From: Caldilineaceae bacterium
Lineage (GTDB): Bacteria > Chloroflexota > Anaerolineae > Caldilineales > Caldilineaceae
DNA length: 64,000 bases
Assembly: GCA_022821545.1 (NCBI GenBank)
Contig: JAJEDJ010000003.1
Coordinates: 1 to 64,000, forward strand
Reading direction: 5' to 3'
Shown here piece by piece: positions 56,350 to 64,000 of the stretch. The translations under genes and the position numbers were made by a program. A model generated the notes under the pieces. It had not been told where the DNA came from. It searched no databases and saw only the letters and a program-made list of their open reading frames with translations. Numbering within the stretch: the stretch's first letter is position 1; each line of letters begins with the position of its first letter.

Positions 56350-57595
56350 TCCGCTGCCAGTCTCGGCCCCGCCGACCGCGGCCGACCCAAAGCAAGGCGC
56401 CTACCGGTGGTACGTCCTGGCACTGGCTGCCCTGACCCACACGCTCGTGGTGGGCATGCCGCTGATGTCGCTGCCGGTCCTGTTCGAGGAAATCGGCGCC
56501 GAGCTTTCGCTGAACCTGGTGCAGATCGGATACGTCTGGGGGGCCTCCTCTCTACTGGGGATCGCGATGAGTCTGACCGGCGGCGTCATCGGCGACCGCG
56601 TGGGGGCGCGGCGGATGCTGGTATTCGCCTGCCTCCTTTCAGGCGTGACCGGCGCAACGCGGGCGTTCGCCGCCGACTACGCCAGCCTGACCGCCACGGT
56701 ACTCGTGGCAGGTCTGTTCCCGATGGCCGCGCCGATGAATGTGCATAAGACGTGCGGCGTCTGGTTTTCGGGTAAGCGCCTGGGGATGGCGAACGGCGTC
56801 GTGTCGGCGGGCATGGCGTTGGGCTTTCTCCTCGGCTCGCTGATCAGCGCGACCTTCCTTTCGCCTATGCTGGGAGGCTGGCGCAACGTGCTTCTTTTCT
56901 ACGCGGCGCTGGCGGTCGTTGTTGGCGGCTTGTGGGCCTTTACCAGACCTGGGCCGGACGGCGACGGCAGGGTTGCTGCGCAAGGGGAGGGGCTTTCGCT
57001 GCGCGACTCTTTGCTGCAGGTGTGTCGTCTGCGTAACGTGTGGCTGCTGTCGGTGGCGATGTTTGGCATCGGCGGCGCCATCCAGGGATCGCTGGGCTAC
57101 CTTCCGCTCTATCTGCGCAACGAGGGTTGGGAACCGCGCGCGGCGGACGGCGCCTTGGCCAGCTTCCATTTCGCCAGCCTGCTGTTCACAGTGCCGTTTA
57201 CTCTCCTGTCCGACCGGATGGGCGTGCGCCGTCCTTTACTGCTGGCTTCCGCGCTGATGCTACTGATCGGCTTCGGCGTCCTTTCCTTCGTACAGGGGAT
57301 CATCGTCTGGCTGGCGATCATTTTTGCCGGCATTACGCGGGACGGCTACATGGCGACGATGATGACGCTGATCATCGAACTGCGGGGGGTTGGCCCAGCA
57401 CTGGCGGGCACGGCGACCGGCTTGATCATGGCAATTTCCCGGATTGGCTCTGTCGTCGCCCCCCCGGTCGGCAACGGCCTGGAAGCAGTTGGCCCCGGTG
57501 TGCCGTTTCTGTTCTGGGCGGCGCTGGCGCTTTTGGGCCTGGTTGCGTTGACGGCCGTGCGCGAGGAGCGCGGGTCGCCAATGGTTAGTGGTTAG
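56342..57595 (+). CDS. Major facilitator superfamily transporter
   Basis: A 417-residue membrane protein with twelve predicted hydrophobic helices. The MFS loop 2-3 motif is seen as GGVIGDRVGARRM near residue 78 and its C-half equivalent as LLSDRMGVRRPLL near 290. It probably imports or exports a small organic solute, perhaps the substrate or product of the neighbouring SDR and Rieske proteins. GTG 56342 is preferred: it overlaps the SDR stop by eight bases and has GGGGGAG upstream. The stop codon lies inside the GGTTAGT heptamer array, which codes for the last residues (MVSG). Confidence 0.85.
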   Translation: MSDPLPVSAPPTAADPKQGAYRWYVLALAALTHTLVVGMPLMSLPVLFEEIGAELSLNLVQIGYVWGASSLLGIAMSLTGGVIGDRVGARRMLVFACLLSGVTGATRAFAADYASLTATVLVAGLFPMAAPMNVHKTCGVWFSGKRLGMANGVVSAGMALGFLLGSLISATFLSPMLGGWRNVLLFYAALAVVVGGLWAFTRPGPDGDGRVAAQGEGLSLRDSLLQVCRLRNVWLLSVAMFGIGGAIQGSLGYLPLYLRNEGWEPRAADGALASFHFASLLFTVPFTLLSDRMGVRRPLLLASALMLLIGFGVLSFVQGIIVWLAIIFAGITRDGYMATMMTLIIELRGVGPALAGTATGLIMAISRIGSVVAPPVGNGLEAVGPGVPFLFWAALALLGLVALTAVREERGSPMVSG

Positions 57596-57638
57596 TGGTT
57601 AGTGGTTAGTGGTTAGTGGTTAGTGGTTAGTGGTTAGT
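57583..57638. repeat. GGTTAGT heptamer tandem repeat, eight copies
   Basis: Eight perfect GGTTAGT copies run from 57583 to 57638, followed by GATCAGTG. The first copies lie inside the MFS gene and supply its stop. A related single sequence, TAGTGGTTAGTAATCAGTG, lies near 10988-11006 at the end of the LLM gene. Confidence 0.95.
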
Positions 57639-57779
57639 GATCAGTGTCAGGGGAAGTGCGCTGGCAGGATGCTGGCGTCCACGTACCTGTCGCTGACCTC
57701 CGGAAACACGGCTTTGCCGGAGTCGCGGGAAGCAGGACTTCTGCGCGGATTGGGCAATTAGAAGAACAGGAGGCAAGGA

Positions 57780-59561
57780 ATGTCAACCAAAGTCGCTGCT
57801 GACGCCTATCAACGCATTGCGTCAGTCGCCGAAGTCACTGAAACGGGCCTGCATACGGTTCAAGTGAACGGCCACGTGATCGTCCTCGTTCATCACGAGG
57901 ACAAAATCTACGCGCTTGACAACCGCTGCCCGCATATGGGCTTTCCGCTGGACAGGGGTAGTGTCGCCGATGGGATCCTTACCTGCCACTGGCATCACGC
58001 CCGCTTTGATCTCTGCACGGGCGGCTCTTTCGATCTGTGGGCCGACGATACCCCCAATTTCCCGGTTGAGTTGCGGAACGGTGATGTATTTGTCGATGTT
58101 ACCCCGCGGCAGGACCCGGTCGAACACCAGCGCCACCGCCTGGCCGTCGGCCTGGAGCGCAGTCTTTCGCTGGTCGTGGCCAAGGCGGCCATCACGCTGG
58201 TGGACGAAGCCGGCGACACCTTGTCTCCGTTTGCGGCCGGCCTGGAATTCGGGGCCCGCTACCGCATGGAGGGTTGGGGGCAGGGGCTGACGATGCTCAC
58301 CTGTTTCCAGAACCTCCTGCCCAGCCTGGGACAGGAGGACCGGGCCAGGGCACTGGCGCACGGCCTGGCCGCTGTGGCAGCCGATTCGGCCGGCAGCTCG
58401 CCGCGCTTTCCGGTAACGCCTCTTCCGCACGGCAGCCCGGACCTGACTACCTTGAAGCAATGGTTCCGCCGTTTCATTCTTGTGCGCGATGCAGAGGGCG
58501 CGGAGCGGTGCATCGTCACGGCGTTGCGGGCCGGGGCCGGGCCGCAGGAGATGGCGGATATTCTGTTCAGCGCGGCAACGGATTTCCGCTACATCGATGT
58601 CGGTCATCCCCTCGACTTTACCAATAAGGCTTTCGAAGCCTTGGATATCGTCGGCTGGGAACAGGCGGAGGCCGTTCTGACCAGCCTGGTGCCCGGCTAT
58701 GCTTCGGCGCGACGGATGGAGGAGTCGAACGCGTGGCGCAATCCTATCGATCTGATCGATCTCCTGGACGATGCGCGTGCGCAGATCCCGGCTGCGCTCG
58801 CCCAGGGTCAGGGACAGCGCGGCCGGTGGGCGGGACGCGCCGAACTGGTGCAGGTCCTGCTGCGCGATGATCCACATGCCATCGCTGACGCCCTGCTGGC
58901 GGCGTTGCGGGCCGGCGCCGGCGAAGCTGAGCTGGCGGGTGCCGTTACCTATGCCGCCGCGCTCCGCATTGCGCGTTTCCACACCAGCAACGAGTTCGGA
59001 GACTGGGACACGGCTCTGCACACCTTCACCTTTGCCAACGCTGTCCACCAGGGTCTGCGGCGTCTGGAGGGATACAAACAGCCGGACGACTACCTGCTCC
59101 TCCTGCGGGGCGTTTTCGACGCGGCCATGAGCATCTATCTGGACCGTTTTCTGAACATTCCCGCCGCGCGGCTGCCGGCTTCCAGAGGCGCCAACGGGAC
59201 AGCCCCTTCTTTGCCTCCCCTTGCCGACCTGCTGGATCAGCAGCAACAGGTGAACGAGGCGGGCAACGCGGTGGGTAGCTTCCTCTTCGAAGACGGCGAC
59301 GCGGAGGCGCTGCGGGCAGAGCTTGGCGCTCTGCTGCTGCGGGAAGACCGCAACTTCCATACGATTCAGTGTGTCGAAACTGCTTTCCGCCAGCATGAGC
59401 TGCTGTCCGCCGAGCCGGATTCACAGGATGAAGCTGTGCTCGTGCTGGTGGCGGCGGCCCGCTACTTGGCCGCACACGCGCCGACGATGCGCGCCCAGGG
59501 CCAGACCTTCGGTATCGCCCGCCGGCTGCACCGCAACGAGAAACTGTTCGAGGGGGAGTAG
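57780..59561 (+). CDS. Rieske [2Fe-2S] protein with large C-terminal domain
   Basis: A 593-residue protein. Residues about 10-115 are a Rieske domain with cluster ligands Cys50, His52 (CPHMG) and Cys69, His72 (CHWHHARFD). The remaining 480 residues are largely helical and unassigned, with regularly placed LRAGAGPQEMADILF and LRAGAGEAELAGAVTY segments that look like an internal duplication. It lacks the ring-hydroxylase mononuclear-iron motif, so it is more likely an electron carrier or sensor than a dioxygenase. AGGAGG stands six bases before the ATG. The next gene starts 21 bases downstream. Confidence 0.82.
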   Translation: MSTKVAADAYQRIASVAEVTETGLHTVQVNGHVIVLVHHEDKIYALDNRCPHMGFPLDRGSVADGILTCHWHHARFDLCTGGSFDLWADDTPNFPVELRNGDVFVDVTPRQDPVEHQRHRLAVGLERSLSLVVAKAAITLVDEAGDTLSPFAAGLEFGARYRMEGWGQGLTMLTCFQNLLPSLGQEDRARALAHGLAAVAADSAGSSPRFPVTPLPHGSPDLTTLKQWFRRFILVRDAEGAERCIVTALRAGAGPQEMADILFSAATDFRYIDVGHPLDFTNKAFEALDIVGWEQAEAVLTSLVPGYASARRMEESNAWRNPIDLIDLLDDARAQIPAALAQGQGQRGRWAGRAELVQVLLRDDPHAIADALLAALRAGAGEAELAGAVTYAAALRIARFHTSNEFGDWDTALHTFTFANAVHQGLRRLEGYKQPDDYLLLLRGVFDAAMSIYLDRFLNIPAARLPASRGANGTAPSLPPLADLLDQQQQVNEAGNAVGSFLFEDGDAEALRAELGALLLREDRNFHTIQCVETAFRQHELLSAEPDSQDEAVLVLVAAARYLAAHAPTMRAQGQTFGIARRLHRNEKLFEGE

Positions 59562-59582
59562 AGCTTCCTGCAAACTGGAAAA

Positions 59583-59864
59583 ATGACCGAAAGAATCCTG
59601 ACGCTGCACCCGGCTGGAAAGCAGGGCGTCAACATCGATAAAGGCAAGTATGACATGGTGCGGCGGGCGATTGAGGAGACGCTGCAGGCGCAGCCGGGAA
59701 TTACGTTCAGCGGCATGACTGAGGCGGTGGGCAAGCGGATTGGCGACGTCTTTGACGGTTCGATAAGCTGGTATGTGACGTCGGTCAAACTCGATCTGGA
59801 GGCGCGGGGCGTGTTGGAGCGGGTAGATAACCGCAGTCCGCAGCGTTTACGGCTGGTGAACTGA
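59583..59864 (+). CDS. Small conserved protein resembling DUF6958
   Basis: A 93-residue protein. LTLHPAGKQGVNIDKGKYD, then MVRRAIEETLQAQPGITFSG, then SWYVTSVKLDLEARGVLERV and a basic end (RSPQRLRLVN). This resembles the DUF6958 family, whose members share the HPG..xxV.xxKY.xV start and the xVKLDLEAKGVI segment; the pattern is that of a winged helix. Function is unknown. It lies 21 bases after the Rieske gene and 78 before the FAD oxidoreductase, probably co-transcribed. Confidence 0.65.
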   Translation: MTERILTLHPAGKQGVNIDKGKYDMVRRAIEETLQAQPGITFSGMTEAVGKRIGDVFDGSISWYVTSVKLDLEARGVLERVDNRSPQRLRLVN

Positions 59865-59942
59865 GGCGCTGACTTGTCTGGACTATCTGCAAAGCGAAGA
59901 GCAGCTACCGTTTTCACAGCAACTGCTTGAGTCAAGAGAGTC

Positions 59943-61358
59943 GTGGTCAAGTATGATGCCGTCGTCGTCGGCGCCGGGCCGAATGGATTGGCGGCTGCGA
60001 TTACTTTCGCTCAGGCCGGGCGCTCGGTCCTGTTGATCGAAGGCAAGGGAACGATCGGCGGGGGGAACCGGACTGCCGAACTTACACTTCCCGGCTTTCG
60101 ACACGACGTTTGCGCCGCGGTCCATCCCCTGGTGGCCGGTTCGCCCTTCCTGGGTAGCTTGCCGTTGGAACGGTTCGGTGTGGAGTGGGTCCAGCCGGAG
60201 GTTGCGGCGGCGCACCCGTTGGATGACGGCACGGCGGTCGGCCTCTACCGCTCGCTGGCGGAAACGGCGGCATCTCTCGGAGTGGACGGCCCGAGTTGGG
60301 CCAGGCTATTGGGCCCGTCTGCGGCTGACTGGGACAAGCTGGCGCCGCTGGTTCTGGGGCCGTATCCTGTGGGCGTCGATCTGCCGCCGCTGCTGCGTTT
60401 TGGCCTTCTCGCGGCCATGCCGGTTCATCTGCTCTCGCGCCTCTGTTTCCGTGAAGAACGGGCGCGGGCGCTCTTTGCGGGCCTTGCCGCCCACTCCTTT
60501 CTCAGTTTTCGCCAGCCTTTTACTTCTGCCTTCGGAATGTTGTTGGGGATACTGGCCCATGCGGTCGGGTGGCCGTTCGCGCGTGGCGGCGCGCAGGCCA
60601 TTACCGATGCGCTGGGAGACTATTTGCGCGCGCTGGGCGGGGATATCGTGGCCGGCTGGCAGGTGCAGACTTTGGACGAACTGCCGCCCAGCCGGACCAC
60701 ATTGCTGGATGTCACCCCTCGGCACGTCTTGCGGCTTGCAGGCGCGCGCCTGCCGGCCGCCTACCGGCGCAGACTGGAGAGATTTCGGTATGGCCCGGGC
60801 GTCTTTAAGGTGGACTACGCGCTGAGCGAGCCTGTGCCGTGGCGGGCGCAGCTCTGCCGCCGCGCGGGCACGATTCATCTGGGAGGAACGCTGGCGGAAA
60901 TCGCGGCAGCCGCAGAGGCGACGAACAGCGGTCGCATACCGAGGAGGCCCTATGTACTCGTGGCGCAGCACAGCCTGTTTGACAGGAACCGTGCGCCGGC
61001 GGGCAAGCACACGCTGTGGGCCTATTGCCATACGCCGCATGCTTCGACCACTGATATGACGAATGCGATCGAGGCGCAGATCGAACGGTTCGCGCCCGGT
61101 TTTGGGGACACGGTCCTGGCGCGGGCGGTGATGAACAGCGCCGGCTACGAACGTTACAACCCCAACTATGTCGGCGGCGACATCAACAGCGGCGTGCAGG
61201 ACATGCGCCAGCTGTGGACGCGGCCTGCGTTGCGGTTTCCCCCTTACAGCACGCCGGTTCCCGGGCTTTATCTGTGTTCCTCATCGACGCCGCCCGGGGG
61301 AGGTGTCCACGGCATGTGCGGATACAACGCGGCTCGCGCCGCGCTTAAGAGGCTCTAG
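59943..61358 (+). CDS. FAD-dependent NAD(P)-binding oxidoreductase, phytoene-desaturase-like
   Basis: A 471-residue flavoprotein of the COG1233 (CrtI-like) group. The dinucleotide-binding motif YDAVVVGAGPNGLAAAITFA starts at residue 4, LLIEGKGTIGGGNRT follows with the ribose-binding Glu, and the C-terminal GLYLCSSSTPPGGGVHGMCG is the family FAD-binding end. Relatives desaturate carotenoids or saturate retinol; many are uncharacterised. No other carotenoid gene is nearby, so a carotenoid role is not supported. The start is GTG 59943. It converges on the SH3b gene with five bases between the stops. Confidence 0.87.
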   Translation: MVKYDAVVVGAGPNGLAAAITFAQAGRSVLLIEGKGTIGGGNRTAELTLPGFRHDVCAAVHPLVAGSPFLGSLPLERFGVEWVQPEVAAAHPLDDGTAVGLYRSLAETAASLGVDGPSWARLLGPSAADWDKLAPLVLGPYPVGVDLPPLLRFGLLAAMPVHLLSRLCFREERARALFAGLAAHSFLSFRQPFTSAFGMLLGILAHAVGWPFARGGAQAITDALGDYLRALGGDIVAGWQVQTLDELPPSRTTLLDVTPRHVLRLAGARLPAAYRRRLERFRYGPGVFKVDYALSEPVPWRAQLCRRAGTIHLGGTLAEIAAAAEATNSGRIPRRPYVLVAQHSLFDRNRAPAGKHTLWAYCHTPHASTTDMTNAIEAQIERFAPGFGDTVLARAVMNSAGYERYNPNYVGGDINSGVQDMRQLWTRPALRFPPYSTPVPGLYLCSSSTPPGGGVHGMCGYNAARAALKRL

Positions 61359-61363
61359 GCGTT

Positions 61364-63139
61364 CTAGGCGAGCATTGTGGTATCGAAACTGCCGTCACCG
61401 CCACTGTTGCCGTTATCGTCGTCGCCGTCTGTCCCGGCATCACCGTCCGTGTCATCTTCTCCATCTGCCGGGAGGATATCTACAAGTGTAGCGAAAATCC
61501 AGAAGCCGTTTTCGAGTTGTAGCCATTGTTCATCATCAGACCTGGCGACAATCGTGACAAGCGTGTCGGCGGAAGCGGACTCGACGATGGTTGCGTCGAG
61601 TCCGGGGCCGTTGCGCAGATTCGCGTCTGTATTTACGGTTCCGAACAAGACCGGCGCAGTCTCTTCCTGCGTTTCCTCCTCGTCCTCGTCGGTTTGAGCA
61701 TCCTGATCGTCTTCCGCGGTTTGGACGTCCTGCTCGTCCTCGGCGGGCTGCGCTTCCTGTTCGTCTTCCGCGGTTTGGACGTCCTGCTCGTCTTCGGCGG
61801 CCTGCACTTCCTGTTCGTCTTCCGCGGCTTCCTCCGACTCTACGGGAAGATCGGCGGGCACATTTTCTACAAGTGCGGCGAAGATCCAGGACCCATCCTC
61901 AAGTTTCAACCACTCGCCGGAATCGTCCTGGGCTGTAATTGTCAATACTTGACCTTCTTCGGCGCCGTCCACGCGGTCAAATTCGGCGCCAGGGCCGGCG
62001 CGCAGATTGGCGCCGCGGAGTGCAATGACGACCGGCTGCAGTTGCTCAGCGTCGGTCTCTGCCTGCTCTGTTTCTGCCTGCTCGGTCTCTGCCGCCGTCT
62101 GCTCATCGTCCGGGTCAGGCTGCTCGGAATCTGTCTGTTCAGTGTCCGCCTGCGTCTGATCCGTCGCTTCCTCTTGTTCGCCCGTGTCGGCTTGTGCGGT
62201 TTCCGGTTGCTCGGAGTCTGGCGCGACCGCCTGATCGGTCAAGGCATCCTCAGTGACAACAGGGACGTCAACGGCTTCCGTGATGAGGGCGGCAAAGAGC
62301 CAAACGCCGCGCTCAAGCAGGTACCATTCACCATCGGTGGAAATGCCGACAATGGAAGCTTCTTCGCCGAAATTGATGCCGTCTACCCGGTCGTATTCGA
62401 TCCCGGGGCCGGCCCGCAGATTCGAGTCCGCATTGACAACGGCTCTGACAGGCTCGGGCGGTGTAATTGTACTTTCGTCGGTTGTTTCAGATGCCGGCGG
62501 CGGCTCTTCAGATCCTTCGGGGGGTTGCGGGGTCCCGACCAGGACAACCGGGACCTCAACAGAGGGGGCTTCAACGAGGTCTGCCGCGTTTATCCATGTT
62601 CCGTCTTCCAGGCGATACCAGTCCCCGGTGGCATCCTGGCCGTCGATGTTGACCTTTCCACCTGCTGCTACGAGCCCGATAACGTCTGCGTCTTCACTTG
62701 GAGCGGAGCGCAAGTCGGCTTGTCCAGCCTCTGATACTGAGACCGAGACGGTCGTTTCGAGAGCTGGCGTCTCTTCACCTTCGTCTGAAGTCATCGCCGG
62801 GTCGGCCGTCGGTGTCGGAGTTTCCGCGGGCGGCGGCGTGGCAGTAGGTGTTTCGGGCAGGGGCGTGGCTGTCGGCGCAGGGGGCAGTGCGGCATCCGGC
62901 GTGGGCGTCTCTGTGGCTTCGGGGGCGGGAGAAGGCTGCATGCCTATTCCCGTTACCACTGAATCGGTGAAAGATTGCCACCTTTCGCGAAGCGCCTCCG
63001 GGTCAGTGTACTCTCTCACTGGCGCCGGCAAAAGCTGATGAAGATTGGGCGCGAAGAAACCTGCCAACAAAATGAGAATGAAACTGAGCCAGACGATACT
63101 TACGAGAACCGCGGCGACTCTCTTCACAATTCCTGCCAT
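61364..63139 (-). CDS. Membrane-anchored protein with four SH3b domains and acidic repeats
   Basis: A 591-residue protein. One transmembrane helix (residues about 8-29) precedes a Thr/Pro-rich linker (PTPTADP type). Four SH3b domains follow, near 135-190, 235-290, 380-430 and 510-560, each with an NLRAGPG- or DLRSAPS-like start and a closing TWINAADLV- or WIFAALV-like strand. The linkers are very acidic and Gln-rich; the last contains six 9-residue repeats of AEDEQDVQT type. The C-terminus is Gly/Asp-rich. It should face outside the cell and bind envelope glycan or protein. It has a candidate promoter far upstream at 63351-63379. Confidence 0.78.
   Translation of the reverse strand: MAGIVKRVAAVLVSIVWLSFILILLAGFFAPNLHQLLPAPVREYTDPEALRERWQSFTDSVVTGIGMQPSPAPEATETPTPDAALPPAPTATPLPETPTATPPPAETPTPTADPAMTSDEGEETPALETTVSVSVSEAGQADLRSAPSEDADVIGLVAAGGKVNIDGQDATGDWYRLEDGTWINAADLVEAPSVEVPVVLVGTPQPPEGSEEPPPASETTDESTITPPEPVRAVVNADSNLRAGPGIEYDRVDGINFGEEASIVGISTDGEWYLLERGVWLFAALITEAVDVPVVTEDALTDQAVAPDSEQPETAQADTGEQEEATDQTQADTEQTDSEQPDPDDEQTAAETEQAETEQAETDAEQLQPVVIALRGANLRAGPGAEFDRVDGAEEGQVLTITAQDDSGEWLKLEDGSWIFAALVENVPADLPVESEEAAEDEQEVQAAEDEQDVQTAEDEQEAQPAEDEQDVQTAEDDQDAQTDEDEEETQEETAPVLFGTVNTDANLRNGPGLDATIVESASADTLVTIVARSDDEQWLQLENGFWIFATLVDILPADGEDDTDGDAGTDGDDDNGNSGGDGSFDTTMLA
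61667..61829. repeat. 27-bp coding tandem repeat, six copies
   Basis: Six in-frame 27-base units encode nine-residue acidic repeats (AEDEQDVQT and variants) in the linker before the last SH3b domain. On the plus strand they show alternating TTCGTCTTCCGCGG and TCGTCCTCGGCGG blocks. Confidence 0.8.
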
Positions 63140-63309
63140 TAAGCTTTTCTCGTCACGTGATTTGATTGAAATAGATGGAAAAGTCCATTCTCCGACCCGA
63201 CTTCCGCGTGTCCGGGTCTGGGTGCAAAGGAGTGTTGCTTGAGAAAAGCTTCAGCCCAGTACCTGCCTCAAGGAGACTATAGAAAGCCATGGAAACCAAA
63301 ATTAGCTCT

Positions 63310-63342
63310 CAATTGTCTGGCAATTGTGTGGCAGTTGTCTGC
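63310..63342. repeat. Three 11-bp iterons CAATTGTCTGG
   Basis: CAATTGTCTGG, CAATTGTGTGG and CAGTTGTCTGC stand in tandem, one DNA turn apart, directly downstream of the minus-strand promoter. Further AATTGTC copies lie at 63368 and near 63400. Helical phasing suggests a protein-binding array. Confidence 0.7.
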
Positions 63343-63350
63343 GGATATTT

Positions 63351-63379
63351 AGTGTAGCATAACAGGAAATTGTCCACAA
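63351..63379 (-). promoter_or_regulatory. Candidate promoter of the four-SH3b gene
   Basis: On the minus strand TTGTGG (63379-63374), a 17-base spacer and TACACT (63356-63351). It would give a leader of about 205 bases that contains the 11-bp iterons. Confidence 0.5.
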
Positions 63380-63832
63380 TTGCGCTATTTTGACGCGAAT
63401 TGTCCCTGATTTGGGCCATTATTGACAGGTGCCGCTACGCGGGCGCGCATCTGTGCAATGTGCGCGCTGTCGCTTCAGAGGTCCAACATATATATATGAA
63501 ACGCTAACTTAAACGCAACAAAACCGTAACCTTCCAATGTTAACCTGGAAAGAGAGTAAAGATTCTGATGCACTGTTGATTGGAACTCTGTCAGGGCAGA
63601 AAGGATAGAATATGTTGACGAAGACTGCTATACTGCAAACAGTGCATAGATACTGAATCGATTTTCGAAACGATCCGGAGCAAATATTGGAACATTCGCC
63701 TCTTGCGCCACGACATTCGTACAAGTTTGGTATGGGTTGCGGTATTCCTCCGGCGGAAGAATTCTTATCCCGCCTAGCTGACGGCCCGCGTATGAGAGTC
63801 GTTTTGCGGAGCAGTCAGAAAGGATGTGACAT

Positions 63833-64000
63833 ATGTTCGAGAATACTTATCGACACACCGTTGCCGACGATGTTCTGGGCCGAAAACCTGAGCTTTTGCA
63901 GACCTTAATGGATCTCCGCAACGACGACCCGTCGTTCGGGAAGCATGTACGCATGCGGTCCTACCGGGCGTACGAGGTCGTTGCCGATGCGACTGCTTTG
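63833..64000 (+). CDS. Unrecognised protein, N-terminal fragment cut by the window edge
   Basis: The first 56 codons of a gene that runs off the right edge. The ATG at 63833 is preceded by AAAGGATG at good distance. The sequence starts MFENTYRHTVADDVLGRKPE and is soluble, helical and charged, without signal peptide or known motif. Family and function cannot be told from this part. Confidence 0.6.
   Translation, partial: MFENTYRHTVADDVLGRKPELLQTLMDLRNDDPSFGKHVRMRSYRAYEVVADATAL

Larger units (their letters stand above)
63140..63832. other. AT-richer divergent intergenic region
   Basis: About 690 bases with lower GC than the rest. It carries AATTGTC iterons (63310-63342 and further single copies), a minus-strand promoter (63351-63379) and an AT stretch near 63490. 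No gene is supported; an open frame at 63687-63908 overlaps the start of the next gene and has no family features. Confidence 0.55.

Noticed and set aside
63361..63420. Possible replication origin: TTGTCCACA resembles a DnaA box in an AT-rich island
   Set aside because: Only one box-like match is seen, with no dnaA, dnaN or parA neighbours, and the match is explained equally well by the AATTGTC iterons.
63687..63908. 73-codon open frame near the right edge
   Set aside because: It overlaps the better-supported gene at 63833, which has a clear AAAGGA site, and has no recognisable features.

Overview
The window looks like chromosomal DNA of a GC-rich Chloroflexota bacterium, most likely in or near Caldilineaceae. 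This is inference from style, not from a marker gene. The clues are two Uma2-family (DUF820) nucleases with coiled-coil tails, SH3b proteins with Thr/Pro-rich linkers, a CRTAC1-type FG-GAP lipoprotein, LLM-type flavin oxidoreductases, a bacterial SUI1/eIF1 protein, frequent GTG/TTG starts and clear sigma70-type promoters. There is no rRNA, tRNA, CRISPR array, phage or insertion sequence that I can see.

Layout. 1-3.9 kb: a cold-shock gene cut by the left edge with its promoter, a HAD phosphatase, an Uma2 nuclease, a zinc-ribbon/SH3b membrane protein and a lone AbrB-type protein. 3.9-11 kb: a branched-chain-amino-acid-type (HAAT) ABC transporter operon with an acyl-CoA synthetase inserted in it. 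11-17 kb: an LLM oxidoreductase and a PLP dehydratase, a phosphoesterase and methyltransferase pair, and a HerA-like ATPase with a small HAS-barrel-like partner. 17-21 kb: a sugar ABC importer without its own ATPase. 21-29 kb: a second Uma2, a DinB-like protein, a CRTAC1 lipoprotein, topoisomerase I with an embedded helix-hairpin-helix segment, an unknown small protein and ChrA. 29-40 kb: CapA, a duplicated HTH protein, SUI1, a GlgC plus GlgD-like pair, a GT39-type membrane glycosyltransferase and an orphan conserved-looking pair. 40-48 kb: a CoA-ester lyase, an XRE/degenerate-ImmA plus PIN toxin-antitoxin-like pair, a bactofilin, PlsY, catalase with promoter and terminator, and a VOC protein behind a CIRCE-like palindrome. 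47.8-48.2 kb: an unexplained repeat array. 48.4-61.4 kb: a long co-oriented run of catabolic genes (hydrolase, CehA/McbA metallohydrolase, Gfo/Idh dehydrogenase, aldose epimerase, DUF3179 protein, SDR, MFS, Rieske protein, small DUF, FAD oxidoreductase). 61.4-64 kb: a four-SH3b acidic-repeat protein and the start of an unknown gene.

The most notable item is the DUF3179 gene at 54.5-55.5 kb. An in-frame TGA stands where the first cysteine of the family's CxxC motif should be. It is followed at the right distance by a perfect hairpin with a GU-containing apical loop, as in bacterial SECIS elements, so the protein is a candidate selenoprotein with a UxxC motif. The same gene is thrown out of frame upstream by a third copy of a GGGGC pentanucleotide; two copies would keep it open.

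Other points of interest are a catalytically degenerate GlgC paralog next to an intact GlgC, an ImmA-like antitoxin that has lost HExxH next to a PIN nuclease, a CIRCE-like operator in front of a VOC protein, a short-chain dehydrogenase without Tyr/Lys catalytic residues, and several short tandem arrays between genes.
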